A stretch of DNA of 64,000 nt from JASTVH01 sp042862465 (GCA_042862465.1 JASTVH010000002.1:186001-250000); one strand, 5' to 3'; counted from the first letter of the stretch, positions 36,134 through 44,737 are shown. Translations and numbers: made by a program. The notes: a model not told the origin generated them from the sequence alone.

Positions 36134-36880
36134 GTGGCAAGGCAGTGGTTACGGACAGGCATGGCACTCACCGGCGCTATCGTGGCGCATGGTGTTGCCC
36201 TGCAGCTGTTATCAACCGACTGGCCGCCCCCCCGCCCGAGACAGTCTGCGGTGGAAGTGGAACTGCAGAGCACGCCAACGACACCTGCGCCGGTGATGGA
36301 AACGGCCGAGCAACCGCCGGCGGTCACCACTCGGGCTCCGTCCTCCCACCAGGCCAGCGAACAGCCAGAACCGTCGACGTCACCCGCTGCCAGCGCAACC
36401 GCGTCTGCCGAACCATCGCCGACACCCCAGCCCGTTGCCCCTGCTCCCCCGGTGCCGCATTCCAGCACCCCAACACCGGAGCCCAAAACCACGACCCCTG
36501 AACCGGCAATGGCCAGACAGAACCTGCCCCGCCGGTCCCAAAGCGTGGGTGAACCAAGCCCCCAGACTACTTCCGGCGTTCAGGCGCGGCAAACACGCCG
36601 TCATTATCGTCAGGAACTCCAGGCCCACATCGAGCGCTATCGGCAGTACCCGATGCTGGCCAAGCGTCAACGCCAGGAAGGCATGGTGAAGGTGCACCTG
36701 CAGATGGACCGCGCCGGCCAGCTGCTGCAAAGCAACCTCGAGCAGCCCTCGCCCTTTCCCCTTCTCAATCGCGAAGCCCTGGCGCTGCTGGACCGTGCGG
36801 CCCCCTTCCCCCGGGTGCCGGCCGCCCTCGAGGGAAAGGTGTTCGACTGGACGGTCCCCATTCAGTTCAGACTTCCCTGA
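36134..36880 (+). CDS. TonB-family energy transducer
   Basis: A 248-residue protein starting at GTG 36134 (GAGG eight bases upstream). One short N-terminal helix (GMALTGAIVAHGVALQLL) again with His inside it; about 130 residues rich in Pro, Thr, Ser and Glu that would span the periplasm; and a C-terminal domain with ERYRQYPMLAKRQRQEGMVKVHL, matching the TonB YP-x-x-A-x-x-x-x-x-G pattern. It follows zur-znuCB by 150 bp, so a role in energising an outer-membrane zinc receptor is an inference. Not closely similar to the TonB at 17123-17992. Confidence 0.82.
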   Translation: MARQWLRTGMALTGAIVAHGVALQLLSTDWPPPRPRQSAVEVELQSTPTTPAPVMETAEQPPAVTTRAPSSHQASEQPEPSTSPAASATASAEPSPTPQPVAPAPPVPHSSTPTPEPKTTTPEPAMARQNLPRRSQSVGEPSPQTTSGVQARQTRRHYRQELQAHIERYRQYPMLAKRQRQEGMVKVHLQMDRAGQLLQSNLEQPSPFPLLNREALALLDRAAPFPRVPAALEGKVFDWTVPIQFRLP

Positions 36881-37124
36881 TACGCCAGGCCCCGCCTCGT
36901 TCTTTCGGAAAGCGCCTGCCCGCACCTCGTCAGCAGTTGGCCTGGCAGGTATGCTGGGCTATGGTGAAAAGCAATTCCGTTTCCGGATGCAACTATCCCA
37001 CCGGCTCCGGCAAGGGAAGACAAGCGGGGATCAAAGCAGTTATGATCCGACGACGCAATAATAATCAGTAACTTGGCTATGGAAAGCCCGGCCGTTAATA
37101 CGCGTGCGGGAGAGATAAACGTTT

Positions 37125-38453
37125 ATGGATGCGTCAACAAACCAGCTCAGACTCTGGCTCAAAGTGCTGCCCATCACCGCACTGGCCATCGGCAGCATCT
37201 GTACCGTGCTGCTATGGTTCACCCTCAAACAGGCCTTCATCGGCCAGATCGAAGCCGCCCTTCCCACTCTGCACGCGCAACAGGTCCAGACCTTGCAGGA
37301 GGCCATCGAGGGCCGCCAGCTTGCGCTGCGTCAGCTGGCTGACAGCCTGCCCTATACGCCCCGGGATCGCACGGCCCTTCAGCGGCTGGGCGGCAACCTG
37401 CTGCAAAGCTACCCGGATGTGACCGCTCTGGTCTGGGCCAAGCGGGAATCGGGTCAACTGAAAATCACCCAGCGCCTGGGCCAGAGTCCCGACGCCGTTG
37501 ACCAGGTCAAGACACTGCAGGACATTCCCTACTGGCAGAAAGCCCTGGAACAGGCGCAGGCTACCGGCCACATCCAGGCAACACCGGTCAGCCAGATTGA
37601 TGGAACCAAACTGTTCCAGAACGTGGTGCACCTGATTCAGCCACTGCCGGGTGGGGGTGTGATCGCCATGGCGATCAGCCCCAAGCTGCTGGTGGAGGAA
37701 AGCATTAGCCAGGGCTTTGCCCTGCCCCGGCTCTACGACCAGAGCAGCCAGTCCCAGCAGCCCCTGTATAGCCCGGAACCCCAATATGAGGTTCCTGCTC
37801 CCAACAAAATCGACTGGAGCTCCACCATTGTCGTCGCCAATCGCGAATGGTTGCTGCAGTCTCTGCCGGTCACCACCCTGCCAATGCGCATTCAGGGCAT
37901 CCTGCAAGCCGTCCTGATTGTGGGGCTCGGTCTTTCCCTCATTGTGTTCCTGATGCTGTTCCGGCTGCTGCGCCGGTGGGTCGCGGCCCGCGAGGAAATC
38001 GATACCCTGCATGAGGACTGGAGCCGCGACCGCAGCGCCCTGCAAAACAAGGCGATCGAAAAGCAGGTGCTGGCCCACGCCCTGGAGGACAGCGAGAAAC
38101 GCACGCGGGACTATATCGCCCTGCAGGACGGTTTTGCCTACGAGCTGGATGATGCCTGGCGCATTGGCTTTCTCTCGCCGCAGATTCACGAGCTGATCGA
38201 CAAGCCGCCGGCAGAACTGGCGCAGAAATCGCTGCTGGACCTGGTGGTCGAGGAAGACCGCGGTCGGGTCGAGGAAGCACTCAGAGCCTGCCTCAGGGAT
38301 CGTGAGATCGCCCGCATTGATACCCGCTTTATCAGCCACTCCGGCGAGCCAGTGGCGGTTACACTCCGGGTAAAGGCGGTGATGGATGCGATTAACGAAT
38401 GCATGGGCTACCGCGGTACCGGCTGGCGCCGCACTGCGAGCAACGGCACTTGA
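37125..38453 (+). CDS. Membrane-bound PAS-domain sensor without an output domain
   Basis: A 442-residue protein: transmembrane helix at about 13-34 (LPITALAIGSICTVLLWF), periplasmic region of about 220 residues with a CHASE/dCache-like pattern (PDVTALVWAKRESG, MAISPKLLVEE), second helix at about 255-277 (GILQAVLIVGLGLSLIVFLML), a coiled coil, and a PAS-like domain (ALQDGFAYELDDAW to the final GYRGTGWRRT). The PAS ending is normally followed by a kinase, GGDEF or EAL domain, but this protein stops ten or so residues later. No partner kinase is adjacent. I do not recognise a named family. Confidence 0.7.
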   Translation: MDASTNQLRLWLKVLPITALAIGSICTVLLWFTLKQAFIGQIEAALPTLHAQQVQTLQEAIEGRQLALRQLADSLPYTPRDRTALQRLGGNLLQSYPDVTALVWAKRESGQLKITQRLGQSPDAVDQVKTLQDIPYWQKALEQAQATGHIQATPVSQIDGTKLFQNVVHLIQPLPGGGVIAMAISPKLLVEESISQGFALPRLYDQSSQSQQPLYSPEPQYEVPAPNKIDWSSTIVVANREWLLQSLPVTTLPMRIQGILQAVLIVGLGLSLIVFLMLFRLLRRWVAAREEIDTLHEDWSRDRSALQNKAIEKQVLAHALEDSEKRTRDYIALQDGFAYELDDAWRIGFLSPQIHELIDKPPAELAQKSLLDLVVEEDRGRVEEALRACLRDREIARIDTRFISHSGEPVAVTLRVKAVMDAINECMGYRGTGWRRTASNGT

Positions 38454-38522
38454 AGGTACCCGCATTCGTCCCTATGAATGTTCTGGAAACCCTTTCCTTT
38501 CGCCAACGGAAACAGTGCGCCC

Positions 38523-39479
38523 ATGGACTTCAAGGACTACTACAAGATACTCGGGGTCGATCCCGAAGCTGACAGTGCCGAGATCAAGAAGGCGTATCGC
38601 CGGCTCGCCCGTAAATACCACCCGGACGTCAACAAGGAGCCGGAGGCCGAGGACCAGTTCAAGGAAGTCGGCGAAGCCTATGAGGTTCTGAAGGATCCGG
38701 GCAAGCGGGCGGAGTACGATCAGATTCGCCAGTACGGCACCCAGTCCGCCGGTGGCGGCTTCGAGCCACCCCCCGGCTGGGAGTCCTCGGCCCACTTCAA
38801 TCAGGGCGGCTTCACCGGTGCCGATGCCGAGCACTTCAGCGATTTCTTCGAGTCCATCTTTGGCGGTGGCGGCGGCTTTCGCCAGCGCGGCCCTCGCAGC
38901 GGCGGCTTCGCCATGCGCGGCGAGGATTTGCATCATCGCCTGGCCCTGTTGCTGGAAGAGGCCTACGCCGGCTGCGAGAAGTCCATCACCCTGCGGGTTC
39001 CGGAAGTGGACGCCCAGGGACGGGTGCACCAGCGCGCCAAAACCCTAAAGGTCAAGGTGCCGGCCGGGGTCACCGAAGGTCAGCACATCCGCCTCAAGGG
39101 ACAGGGCGCCCCGGGTGTCGGCCACGGGGAGCCCGGCGATCTGTTCCTGGAAATCCAGATTGCGCCGCATCCGCACTTTTCCCTGGATGGCAAGGACGTC
39201 TACCTGAATCTGCCGGTCACGCCCTGGGAAGCCGCCCTGGGCGCCCAGGTTGCGGTGCCCACCCTGGGTGGTAAAGTGACCATGAAGATACCCGCAGGCG
39301 CCCGCTCCGGCCAGAAGCTGCGGCTCAAGCATAAGGGCATGCCCGGAAAACCGTCAGGAGACCAATACGTGGTCCTTCAGATTGCCATGCCGCCCAAGCA
39401 GACCGAACGCAGCAAGGAGCTGTTTGAGGCGCTGGCGGAAGAAGTCCCCTTCAACCCCCGTGAACATCTGGGAGGGTGA
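38523..39479 (+). CDS. cbpA: Curved DNA-binding protein CbpA (DnaJ-like co-chaperone)
   Basis: A 318-residue J-protein. I use ATG 38523, giving MDFKDYYKILGVDPEADSAE as in other CbpA proteins. The J-domain carries the HPD tripeptide in RKYHPDVNKEP. A Gly/Phe-rich linker follows (SIFGGGGGFRQRGPRSGG), then the two C-terminal beta domains, without the DnaJ zinc finger. CbpA stimulates DnaK and binds curved DNA. The modulator cbpM begins one base after its stop. Confidence 0.94.
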   Translation: MDFKDYYKILGVDPEADSAEIKKAYRRLARKYHPDVNKEPEAEDQFKEVGEAYEVLKDPGKRAEYDQIRQYGTQSAGGGFEPPPGWESSAHFNQGGFTGADAEHFSDFFESIFGGGGGFRQRGPRSGGFAMRGEDLHHRLALLLEEAYAGCEKSITLRVPEVDAQGRVHQRAKTLKVKVPAGVTEGQHIRLKGQGAPGVGHGEPGDLFLEIQIAPHPHFSLDGKDVYLNLPVTPWEAALGAQVAVPTLGGKVTMKIPAGARSGQKLRLKHKGMPGKPSGDQYVVLQIAMPPKQTERSKELFEALAEEVPFNPREHLGG

Positions 39480-39480
39480 C

Positions 39481-39807
39481 ATGCCAAGCCGTACAACCCT
39501 GCACCTGGAAATTCTGGATGACGAGGTTCGCCTCTCCCTGGCCGAGCTGTGCCGCAATTGCGATGTGCATGCCGAGTATGTGATCGAACTGGTGGAGTAC
39601 GGGGTTCTGCATCCCCGGGGCCATGAGCCCCGGAGCTGGGAGTTCGCCGGACGCGACCTGATGAGGATTAAAAAGGCGCTGCGCCTGCGCCGCGACCTGG
39701 ATATCAATCTACCGGGGCTGGCCCTGTCCATGGAGCTGCTGGACGAAATCGACGAATTGCGCCGGGCCCTGCGGCACATGGAACAACGGCTCTGGTCCGA
39801 CGATTAG
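39481..39807 (+). CDS. cbpM: Chaperone modulator CbpM
   Basis: A 108-residue protein that in E. coli binds the J-domain of CbpA and inhibits it. It has a MerR-like helix-turn-helix look (LSLAELCRNCDVHAEYVIEL, then VEYGVLHPRG) and a C-terminal coiled coil (LLDEIDELRRALRHMEQRL). Start ATG 39481 with GGGAGG directly upstream, one base after the cbpA stop. Confidence 0.92.
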   Translation: MPSRTTLHLEILDDEVRLSLAELCRNCDVHAEYVIELVEYGVLHPRGHEPRSWEFAGRDLMRIKKALRLRRDLDINLPGLALSMELLDEIDELRRALRHMEQRLWSDD

Positions 39808-39827
39808 TACGCCTTTCCCGGGGGCCC

Positions 39828-40061
39828 TCAGGAAGAGGCGTGGGTACCATCACACAGAGGCGGCGTTCGAGTCCTTTTGCACCCGCATAACCAGACCCAC
39901 TCGCTCCGCTTTGCCTCGAACGAGACCGGCGTCTTATCCATAGCCTGGTGGGAACCGTCACAAAACGGTTGCTGCCGGCTGTATCTGCAAGCGCACCATA
40001 AATAGCGTTTACCGCTTTCGACAAAAACCGCCTGCGGCCCCGGTGCTTCTGACTGCGTCAT
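39828..40061 (-). CDS. Tandem CDGSH iron-sulfur protein
   Basis: A 77-residue protein with two CDGSH-type [2Fe-2S] motifs: CACRYSRQQPFCDGSH and CGCKRTRTPPLCDGTH, each C-x-C-x9-C-x3-H. Start ATG 40061, five bases after GGGGAGG. The tandem layout resembles bacterial and mitochondrial CISD3/MiNT-like proteins. It converges on cbpM with 20 bp between the stops. Its biological role is unknown; redox sensing or electron transfer is typical for the family. Confidence 0.88.
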   Translation of the reverse strand: MTQSEAPGPQAVFVESGKRYLWCACRYSRQQPFCDGSHQAMDKTPVSFEAKRSEWVWLCGCKRTRTPPLCDGTHASS

Positions 40062-40156
40062 CGCTACCTCCCCTTTCTCTTCCACAACGCCATGGCAACC
40101 TTTCGATATCAGACTAGCACCGACGCTACGGGGCCAGGCTATAAAAACCTTGCCAC

Positions 40157-40200
40157 GGATACCATATATGGAATACCGTATATACTGAAATTCGCATATC
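40157..40200 (+). promoter_or_regulatory. ars promoter/operator region
   Basis: The 50 bases before the ATG at 40211 are very AT-rich, with an inexact inverted pattern around ATATGGAATACCGTATAT and a -10-like TATACT (40181-40186). ArsR-family repressors bind AT-rich palindromes overlapping the promoter, and the first gene encodes an ArsR domain, so an operator here is likely. The exact borders are not determinable by eye. Confidence 0.5.
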
Positions 40201-40210
40201 GGGGACCACC

Positions 40211-40993
40211 ATGTCCGAACGTCGACGCGTACTTTTCCTCTGCTCGGCCAACAGTGCCCGCTCTTTAATGGCCGAGGCGCTGTTAAAGGACATGGCCGGT
40301 GACCGCTTCGAGGTCTTCAGCGCCGGCATTCAGCCCGTCAGCCCCGCCCCCAAAGCCCTGCAAGTCATCCAGGAGGCTGGTCTGGACACCACCGACCTTC
40401 ACAGCAAGCCTCTCGACGCGCTGGACGACACGGCTTTCGACTACGCCATCACCCTGTGCAACAAGGCGGCCCGGGAATGCCAGAATCTTTCGCTAGCCGC
40501 CCAACAGCTGGCCTGGGACTTCCCGGACCCCGCCCGGCGGGGTACCCTGGCCGCCTATCGACTGGCCTTTCAGGATATTCGCAAGCGGCTGCAGCTGTTT
40601 GTGACGGTACATGAGCGCCAGACACCGACCGGGATACAGGCCAGCATGACGCCGCCCGATGTGTTCCGGCTGCTGGGTGACGAAACCCGTGCCCGCACCG
40701 TGTTACTGCTGCGCCATCTCGGCGAGCTGTGTGTCTGTGAGCTGACCCAGGCCCTGGCCATGAGTCAGCCGAAGATTTCGCGCCATCTGAAACTGCTGCG
40801 GGAGGGGGGACTACTGTCGGATCAGCGCAAGGGGCAGTGGGTATACTACCGCCTGCATCCGTTGCTGCCCGACTGGGTTGTTCAGGTGATCAACACCACC
40901 GAAGCCGCCAACCGGCCCTGGCTGCAGCAGGAACTGCAACGGCTTCACAAGCCTGGATCCGAAAAAGCCTGTCTGCCAGCGACGGGCGCCTGA
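40211..40993 (+). CDS. Fused arsenate reductase (LMW-PTP type ArsC) and ArsR repressor
   Basis: A 260-residue two-domain protein. Residues 1-135 are a thioredoxin-coupled arsenate reductase: phosphate loop C11-SANSAR, second and third redox cysteines C83 and C90 (one residue off the C10/C82/C89 triad of Staphylococcus ArsC), and the DFPDP acid loop. Residues ~146-245 are an ArsR winged helix: LLGDETRARTVLLLRHLG, the arsenite site ELCVCEL (C174, C176), recognition helix SQPKISRHLKLLR, and wing GQWVYYRLHP. There is no stop between the domains. The fusion puts sensor and enzyme in one polypeptide. Confidence 0.92.
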   Translation: MSERRRVLFLCSANSARSLMAEALLKDMAGDRFEVFSAGIQPVSPAPKALQVIQEAGLDTTDLHSKPLDALDDTAFDYAITLCNKAARECQNLSLAAQQLAWDFPDPARRGTLAAYRLAFQDIRKRLQLFVTVHERQTPTGIQASMTPPDVFRLLGDETRARTVLLLRHLGELCVCELTQALAMSQPKISRHLKLLREGGLLSDQRKGQWVYYRLHPLLPDWVVQVINTTEAANRPWLQQELQRLHKPGSEKACLPATGA

Positions 40994-41005
40994 AAGGAGA
41001 ACGAT

Positions 41006-41431
41006 ATGAAGCGTTTCCATATTCATTTAGGGGTTACCGACCTGGAAAAAAGTGTGCAGTTTTACAGCGGTCTTTTCGGCCAGACGCCCGACGTGCTCAA
41101 GGCCGATTACGCCAAGTGGTTGCTCGCCGAACCGGCGGTGAACTTTGCCATTTCCACCCGCACCCAATCGGGCCTGGATCACCTGGGCTTTCAGGTAACC
41201 GATGCACAGTCCCTGGCTGATGTACGCCAACATTACGAGGCCGCCGAAGGGCCGATCATGGATCAGCCGGATGCGACTTGTTGCTACAGCCGCTCTGACA
41301 AGCACTGGACCACCGATCCGGACGGGGTGGCCTGGGAGGCTTTCCACACCCTGACAGAGATTCCGACCTTCAATGAGCAGGCGGAGGACACCTGCTGTAC
41401 GCCCAAGTCTGCGACCCGGAGTTGTTGCTAA
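41006..41431 (+). CDS. arsI: ArsI/CadI-type vicinal-oxygen-chelate protein, likely C-As lyase
   Basis: A 141-residue glyoxalase-fold protein. The metal ligands expected of ArsI are present (H5, H59, E111), and so is its vicinal cysteine pair (C92-C93 in DATCCYSRSDKHW), which binds trivalent organoarsenicals such as methylarsenite. Additional CC pairs occur at 130-131 and 140-141 in the tail. ArsI cleaves the carbon-arsenic bond using Fe(II) and O2. It lies 12 bp after the arsC-arsR fusion and 3 bp before acr3. Confidence 0.85.
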   Translation: MKRFHIHLGVTDLEKSVQFYSGLFGQTPDVLKADYAKWLLAEPAVNFAISTRTQSGLDHLGFQVTDAQSLADVRQHYEAAEGPIMDQPDATCCYSRSDKHWTTDPDGVAWEAFHTLTEIPTFNEQAEDTCCTPKSATRSCC

Positions 41432-41434
41432 GCC

Positions 41435-42454
41435 ATGGGTCTGTTTGAACGTCTATTATCGGTCTGGGTGGGCCTCGGCATCCTCGCAGGGCTGGCCCTC
41501 GGGGCGCTCTGGCCCGGGCTGTTCTCGGCCATCGCCGCGCTGGAGTGGGCCCACGTCAACCTGGTGGTGGCGGTTTTCATCTGGGCCATGATCTATCCGA
41601 TGATGGTGCAGGTGGATTTCACCGCCGTGCGCCACGTATCACGCCAGCCGCGAGGGTTGATGCTGACGCTGGTCATCAACTGGTTGATCAAACCCTTTAC
41701 CATGGCCGGTCTGGGCTGGCTGTTTTTCCATGGACTCTATGCCGGCTGGGTCTCCTCTGATGCCGCCAACGAGTATGTGGCCGGCATGATTCTGTTGGGG
41801 GTGGCCCCCTGCACCGCCATGGTTTTCGTGTGGAGCCAGCTGACCCGGGGTAACCCGGCCTATACCCTGGTGCAGGTGGCGGTCAATGACCTCATCATGG
41901 TGTTTGCCTTCGCCCCGATTGCGGGCCTCCTCTTGGGTCTGAGCCGGATCACCGTACCCTGGGAGACGCTACTGCTCTCGGTGGTCCTCTATGTCGCGCT
42001 GCCTTTGGCGGCCGGTGTGCTGACACGACGCCACCTGCTGCGCGGCGGTCCGGAAAAACTCGACCACTGGCTGCAGCGTTTCAAACCCCTCACCATCTCC
42101 GGGCTCATCGCGACGGTGATCCTGCTCTTCGGGCTTCAGGCCGGACGTCTGCTGGAGAACCCCCTGGTTATCGCGCTCATCGCCGTGCCCCTGCTGCTGC
42201 AATCCTATGGCATCTTTACCGTGGCCTATATGGCAGCGCGCAAGCTGCGGCTGTCCCACGACATTGCCGCCCCCGCGAGCCTGATTGGCACCTCGAATTT
42301 TTTCGAACTGGCGGTGGCGGTCGCCATCTCGCTTTTCGGGCTCCATTCCGGGGCCGCCCTGGCAACCGTGGTGGGGGTGCTGGTGGAAGTACCGGTGATG
42401 TTATCCCTGGTGGCCTTTGCCAACCGCACCCGCCACTGGTTTCCACGACCGTGA
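41435..42454 (+). CDS. acr3: Arsenite efflux permease Acr3
   Basis: A 339-residue inner-membrane protein with about ten helices. The family core is clear: MIYPMMVQVDFTAV, NWLIKPFTM, LLGVAPCTAMVFVWSQLTRG with the essential cysteine, and SNFFELAVAVAISLFG. It exports arsenite as an alternative to ArsB. It starts three bases after arsI and is followed by 71 bp before the GAPDH gene. Confidence 0.95.
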   Translation: MGLFERLLSVWVGLGILAGLALGALWPGLFSAIAALEWAHVNLVVAVFIWAMIYPMMVQVDFTAVRHVSRQPRGLMLTLVINWLIKPFTMAGLGWLFFHGLYAGWVSSDAANEYVAGMILLGVAPCTAMVFVWSQLTRGNPAYTLVQVAVNDLIMVFAFAPIAGLLLGLSRITVPWETLLLSVVLYVALPLAAGVLTRRHLLRGGPEKLDHWLQRFKPLTISGLIATVILLFGLQAGRLLENPLVIALIAVPLLLQSYGIFTVAYMAARKLRLSHDIAAPASLIGTSNFFELAVAVAISLFGLHSGAALATVVGVLVEVPVMLSLVAFANRTRHWFPRP

Positions 42455-42525
42455 AAAACCATTCGCAAAAGCCCCCGGTGATGCGCTAGAAAGGACACAG
42501 AAGCCGAACTCAAAGGAGAGAATCC

Positions 42526-43518
42526 ATGAACAAGATCAAGGTAGGTATCAACGGTTTTGGCCGCATCGGTCGACTCGCCACGCGTATTCTCTCGGAGCGT
42601 TCCGATATGCAGCTGGTCCATGTCAACGATCCGGGCACCGGCGCGGACACCCTGGCTCATCTGCTCAATTTCGATTCCATTTACGGACGCTGGCAACACG
42701 AAGCGCGAGCCCACGGGGAAACCCTGCACATTGGCGATCAGTCGGTGCAGGTGACCCACAACAAGGCCATCAGCGAAACCGACTGGTCCGACTGCGACCT
42801 GGTGCTCGAATGCAGCGGCAAGATGCGCAAGAAGGAGGTGCTGCAGGGCTATCTCGACCAGGGCATTGGCCATGTGGTGGTCAGCGCCCCGGTCCCGGAT
42901 ATTCCCAACATCGTGCTGGGGGTCAACGACGACACCCTCACCCCGGATGATCGCCTGCTGACCGCGGCCTCCTGCACCACCAACTGCCTGGCTCCGGTGG
43001 TCAAGGTGATCCACGAGCAGCTCGGCATCAAGCGCGGTTCCATGACCACCATCCACGGCCTGACCAACGACCAGGTCATCCTCGATGCACCGCACAAGGA
43101 CCCGCGCCGGGCCCGGGCGGCCGGTCAGTCGATGATCCCCACCACCACCAACTCCGCCAAGGCGATTACGGCCATCTTCCCGGAGCTGACCGGCCACCTC
43201 AACGGCATTGCGGTGCGGGTCCCGGTCACCAATGCCTCGCTCACCGACTGCGTGTTCGACGTGGAGCAGGAAACCACGGTCGAGGAGGTCAACGAGTTCC
43301 TCAAGGCCGCCGCCGACGGCGACCTGGCCGGCATTCTCGATTACGAGGAACGCCCGCTGGTCTCCTGCGACTTCCGCGGCGATTCCCATTCCAGCATTGT
43401 CGACGGCCTCTCCACCCTGGTGATCGACAAGTCCCAGGTGCGGATTTATGCCTGGTATGACAACGAGTGGGGGTATTCGAACCGGTTGGTGGAGTTGGCC
43501 GCGAAAGTGGGGCAATGA
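42526..43518 (+). CDS. Arsenic-operon glyceraldehyde-3-phosphate dehydrogenase
   Basis: A 330-residue GAPDH with NAD-binding INGFGRIGR at the N-terminus and the catalytic C150 in ASCTTNCLAP. GAPDH encoded beside ArsJ uses arsenate in place of phosphate and yields 1-arseno-3-phosphoglycerate, which ArsJ expels. Overlap with arsJ by four bases (ATGA) supports this special role over glycolysis. AAAGGAGAG precedes the ATG. Confidence 0.94.
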   Translation: MNKIKVGINGFGRIGRLATRILSERSDMQLVHVNDPGTGADTLAHLLNFDSIYGRWQHEARAHGETLHIGDQSVQVTHNKAISETDWSDCDLVLECSGKMRKKEVLQGYLDQGIGHVVVSAPVPDIPNIVLGVNDDTLTPDDRLLTAASCTTNCLAPVVKVIHEQLGIKRGSMTTIHGLTNDQVILDAPHKDPRRARAAGQSMIPTTTNSAKAITAIFPELTGHLNGIAVRVPVTNASLTDCVFDVEQETTVEEVNEFLKAAADGDLAGILDYEERPLVSCDFRGDSHSSIVDGLSTLVIDKSQVRIYAWYDNEWGYSNRLVELAAKVGQ

Positions 43519-44735
43519 CGCCGGCCATCCGCAACTACCTCATCATCACCGGCAACTACTGGGCCTTCACCCTCACGGATGGGGCCCTGCGGATGCTGGT
43601 GGTGCTGCATTTCCATCAGCTGGGGTACTCCCCGCTGGCCATCGCGATGCTGTTCCTGTTCTACGAGTTTTTCGGGGTGGTCACCAACCTGGTGGGCGGC
43701 TGGCTGGGGGCACGGCTGGGGCTGAACCGGACCATGAACACTGGTCTGTTCCTGCAGATCGTCGCCCTCGGCATGCTTACGGTCCCGGCCCCCTGGCTGA
43801 CCGTGCCCTGGGTGATGGCGGCCCAGGCGCTGTCCGGGATCGCCAAGGACCTCAACAAGATGAGCGCCAAGAGCAGCATCAAGCTGCTGGTGCCCGACGA
43901 GCAGCAGGGCCAGCTGTACAAGTGGGTGGCCCTGCTCACCGGCTCCAAGAACACCCTCAAGGGGCTGGGCTTTTTCCTCGGCGGCGCCCTGCTGGCGGGC
44001 CTGGGCTTCACCGGCTCGGTGCTGGCGATGGCGCTGGTGCTGGGAGCGGTCTGGCTGGCGAGTCTGGTGCTGCTCTCCGAAGCCACCGGCCAGGCCAGTA
44101 ACAAACCCAAATTCCGCGACATTCTCTCCAAGAGCCGCGCCATTAACGTTCTCTCGGCGGCGCGACTATTCCTGTTCGGCGCCCGGGACGTATGGTTCGT
44201 GGTGGCCCTGCCCGTGTACCTGAGCACCGCCTTCGGCTGGGATTTCTGGCAGGTGGGCGGTTTCCTGGCGGTGTGGATCATGGGCTACGGCGTGGTGCAG
44301 TCCCAGGCACCCCACTTTACCGGCCGTGACGGTGGCAAGGCCGGGGCCGGTAAAGCCGCCTTCAGCTGGTGCGCCCTGCTGGCCCTGACCCCCGCCCTGA
44401 TTGCCCTCGGCATGCATGGCGGGCTGCCGACGCAGCCGGTACTGCTCGGCGGGCTCCTGCTGTTTGGCGCGCTGTTCGCAATCAATTCCTCCCTGCACAG
44501 CTACCTGATCGTCAGTCATGCCAAGGCGGATGGGGTGTCAATGGATGTGGGCTTTTATTACATGTCCAATGCCATGGGGCGATTGGTTGGCACGGTCCTC
44601 TCCGGCTGGGTGTTCCAGGCGTATGGGCTGATCGCCTGCCTGTGGGTTTCGGCGGTCTTTCTGGTGTTGGCGGCGATGATTGTTCTCGGTTTGGAAGGGG
44701 ACGAGAGTGTCGGACCTCGGACGTCGGACGTCTGA
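43515..44735 (+). CDS. arsJ: ArsJ, 1-arseno-3-phosphoglycerate efflux MFS permease
   Basis: A 406-residue major-facilitator protein with about twelve helices. Start ATG 43515 overlaps the GAPDH stop (MTPAIRNYLIITGNYWAFTL); the longer frame from 43467 lies inside the GAPDH gene. Family segments: LTDGALRMLVVLHFHQLGYS and GIAKDLNKMSAKSSIKLLVP. The last residues (RTSDV) and the stop codon are provided by a 29-bp repeat that also ends the gene at 52049-52888. Confidence 0.92.
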   Translation: MTPAIRNYLIITGNYWAFTLTDGALRMLVVLHFHQLGYSPLAIAMLFLFYEFFGVVTNLVGGWLGARLGLNRTMNTGLFLQIVALGMLTVPAPWLTVPWVMAAQALSGIAKDLNKMSAKSSIKLLVPDEQQGQLYKWVALLTGSKNTLKGLGFFLGGALLAGLGFTGSVLAMALVLGAVWLASLVLLSEATGQASNKPKFRDILSKSRAINVLSAARLFLFGARDVWFVVALPVYLSTAFGWDFWQVGGFLAVWIMGYGVVQSQAPHFTGRDGGKAGAGKAAFSWCALLALTPALIALGMHGGLPTQPVLLGGLLLFGALFAINSSLHSYLIVSHAKADGVSMDVGFYYMSNAMGRLVGTVLSGWVFQAYGLIACLWVSAVFLVLAAMIVLGLEGDESVGPRTSDV

Positions 44736-44737
44736 CG
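44709..44737 (+). repeat. 29-bp dispersed repeat, copy 1 (3' end of arsJ)
   Basis: Made of tandem and inverted GGACGTC/GACGTCTGACG units. It matches 52862-52890 at 27 of 29 positions in the same orientation, and the arsJ stop TGA (44733-44735) lies inside it. Confidence 0.85.

Noticed and set aside
37212..38465. A 417-codon minus-strand frame over the PAS sensor
   Set aside because: No domains; the plus strand has helices, a coiled coil and a PAS pattern.
44709..44737. Insertion-sequence end
   Set aside because: No transposase gene or target duplication is present near either copy; kept only as a dispersed repeat.
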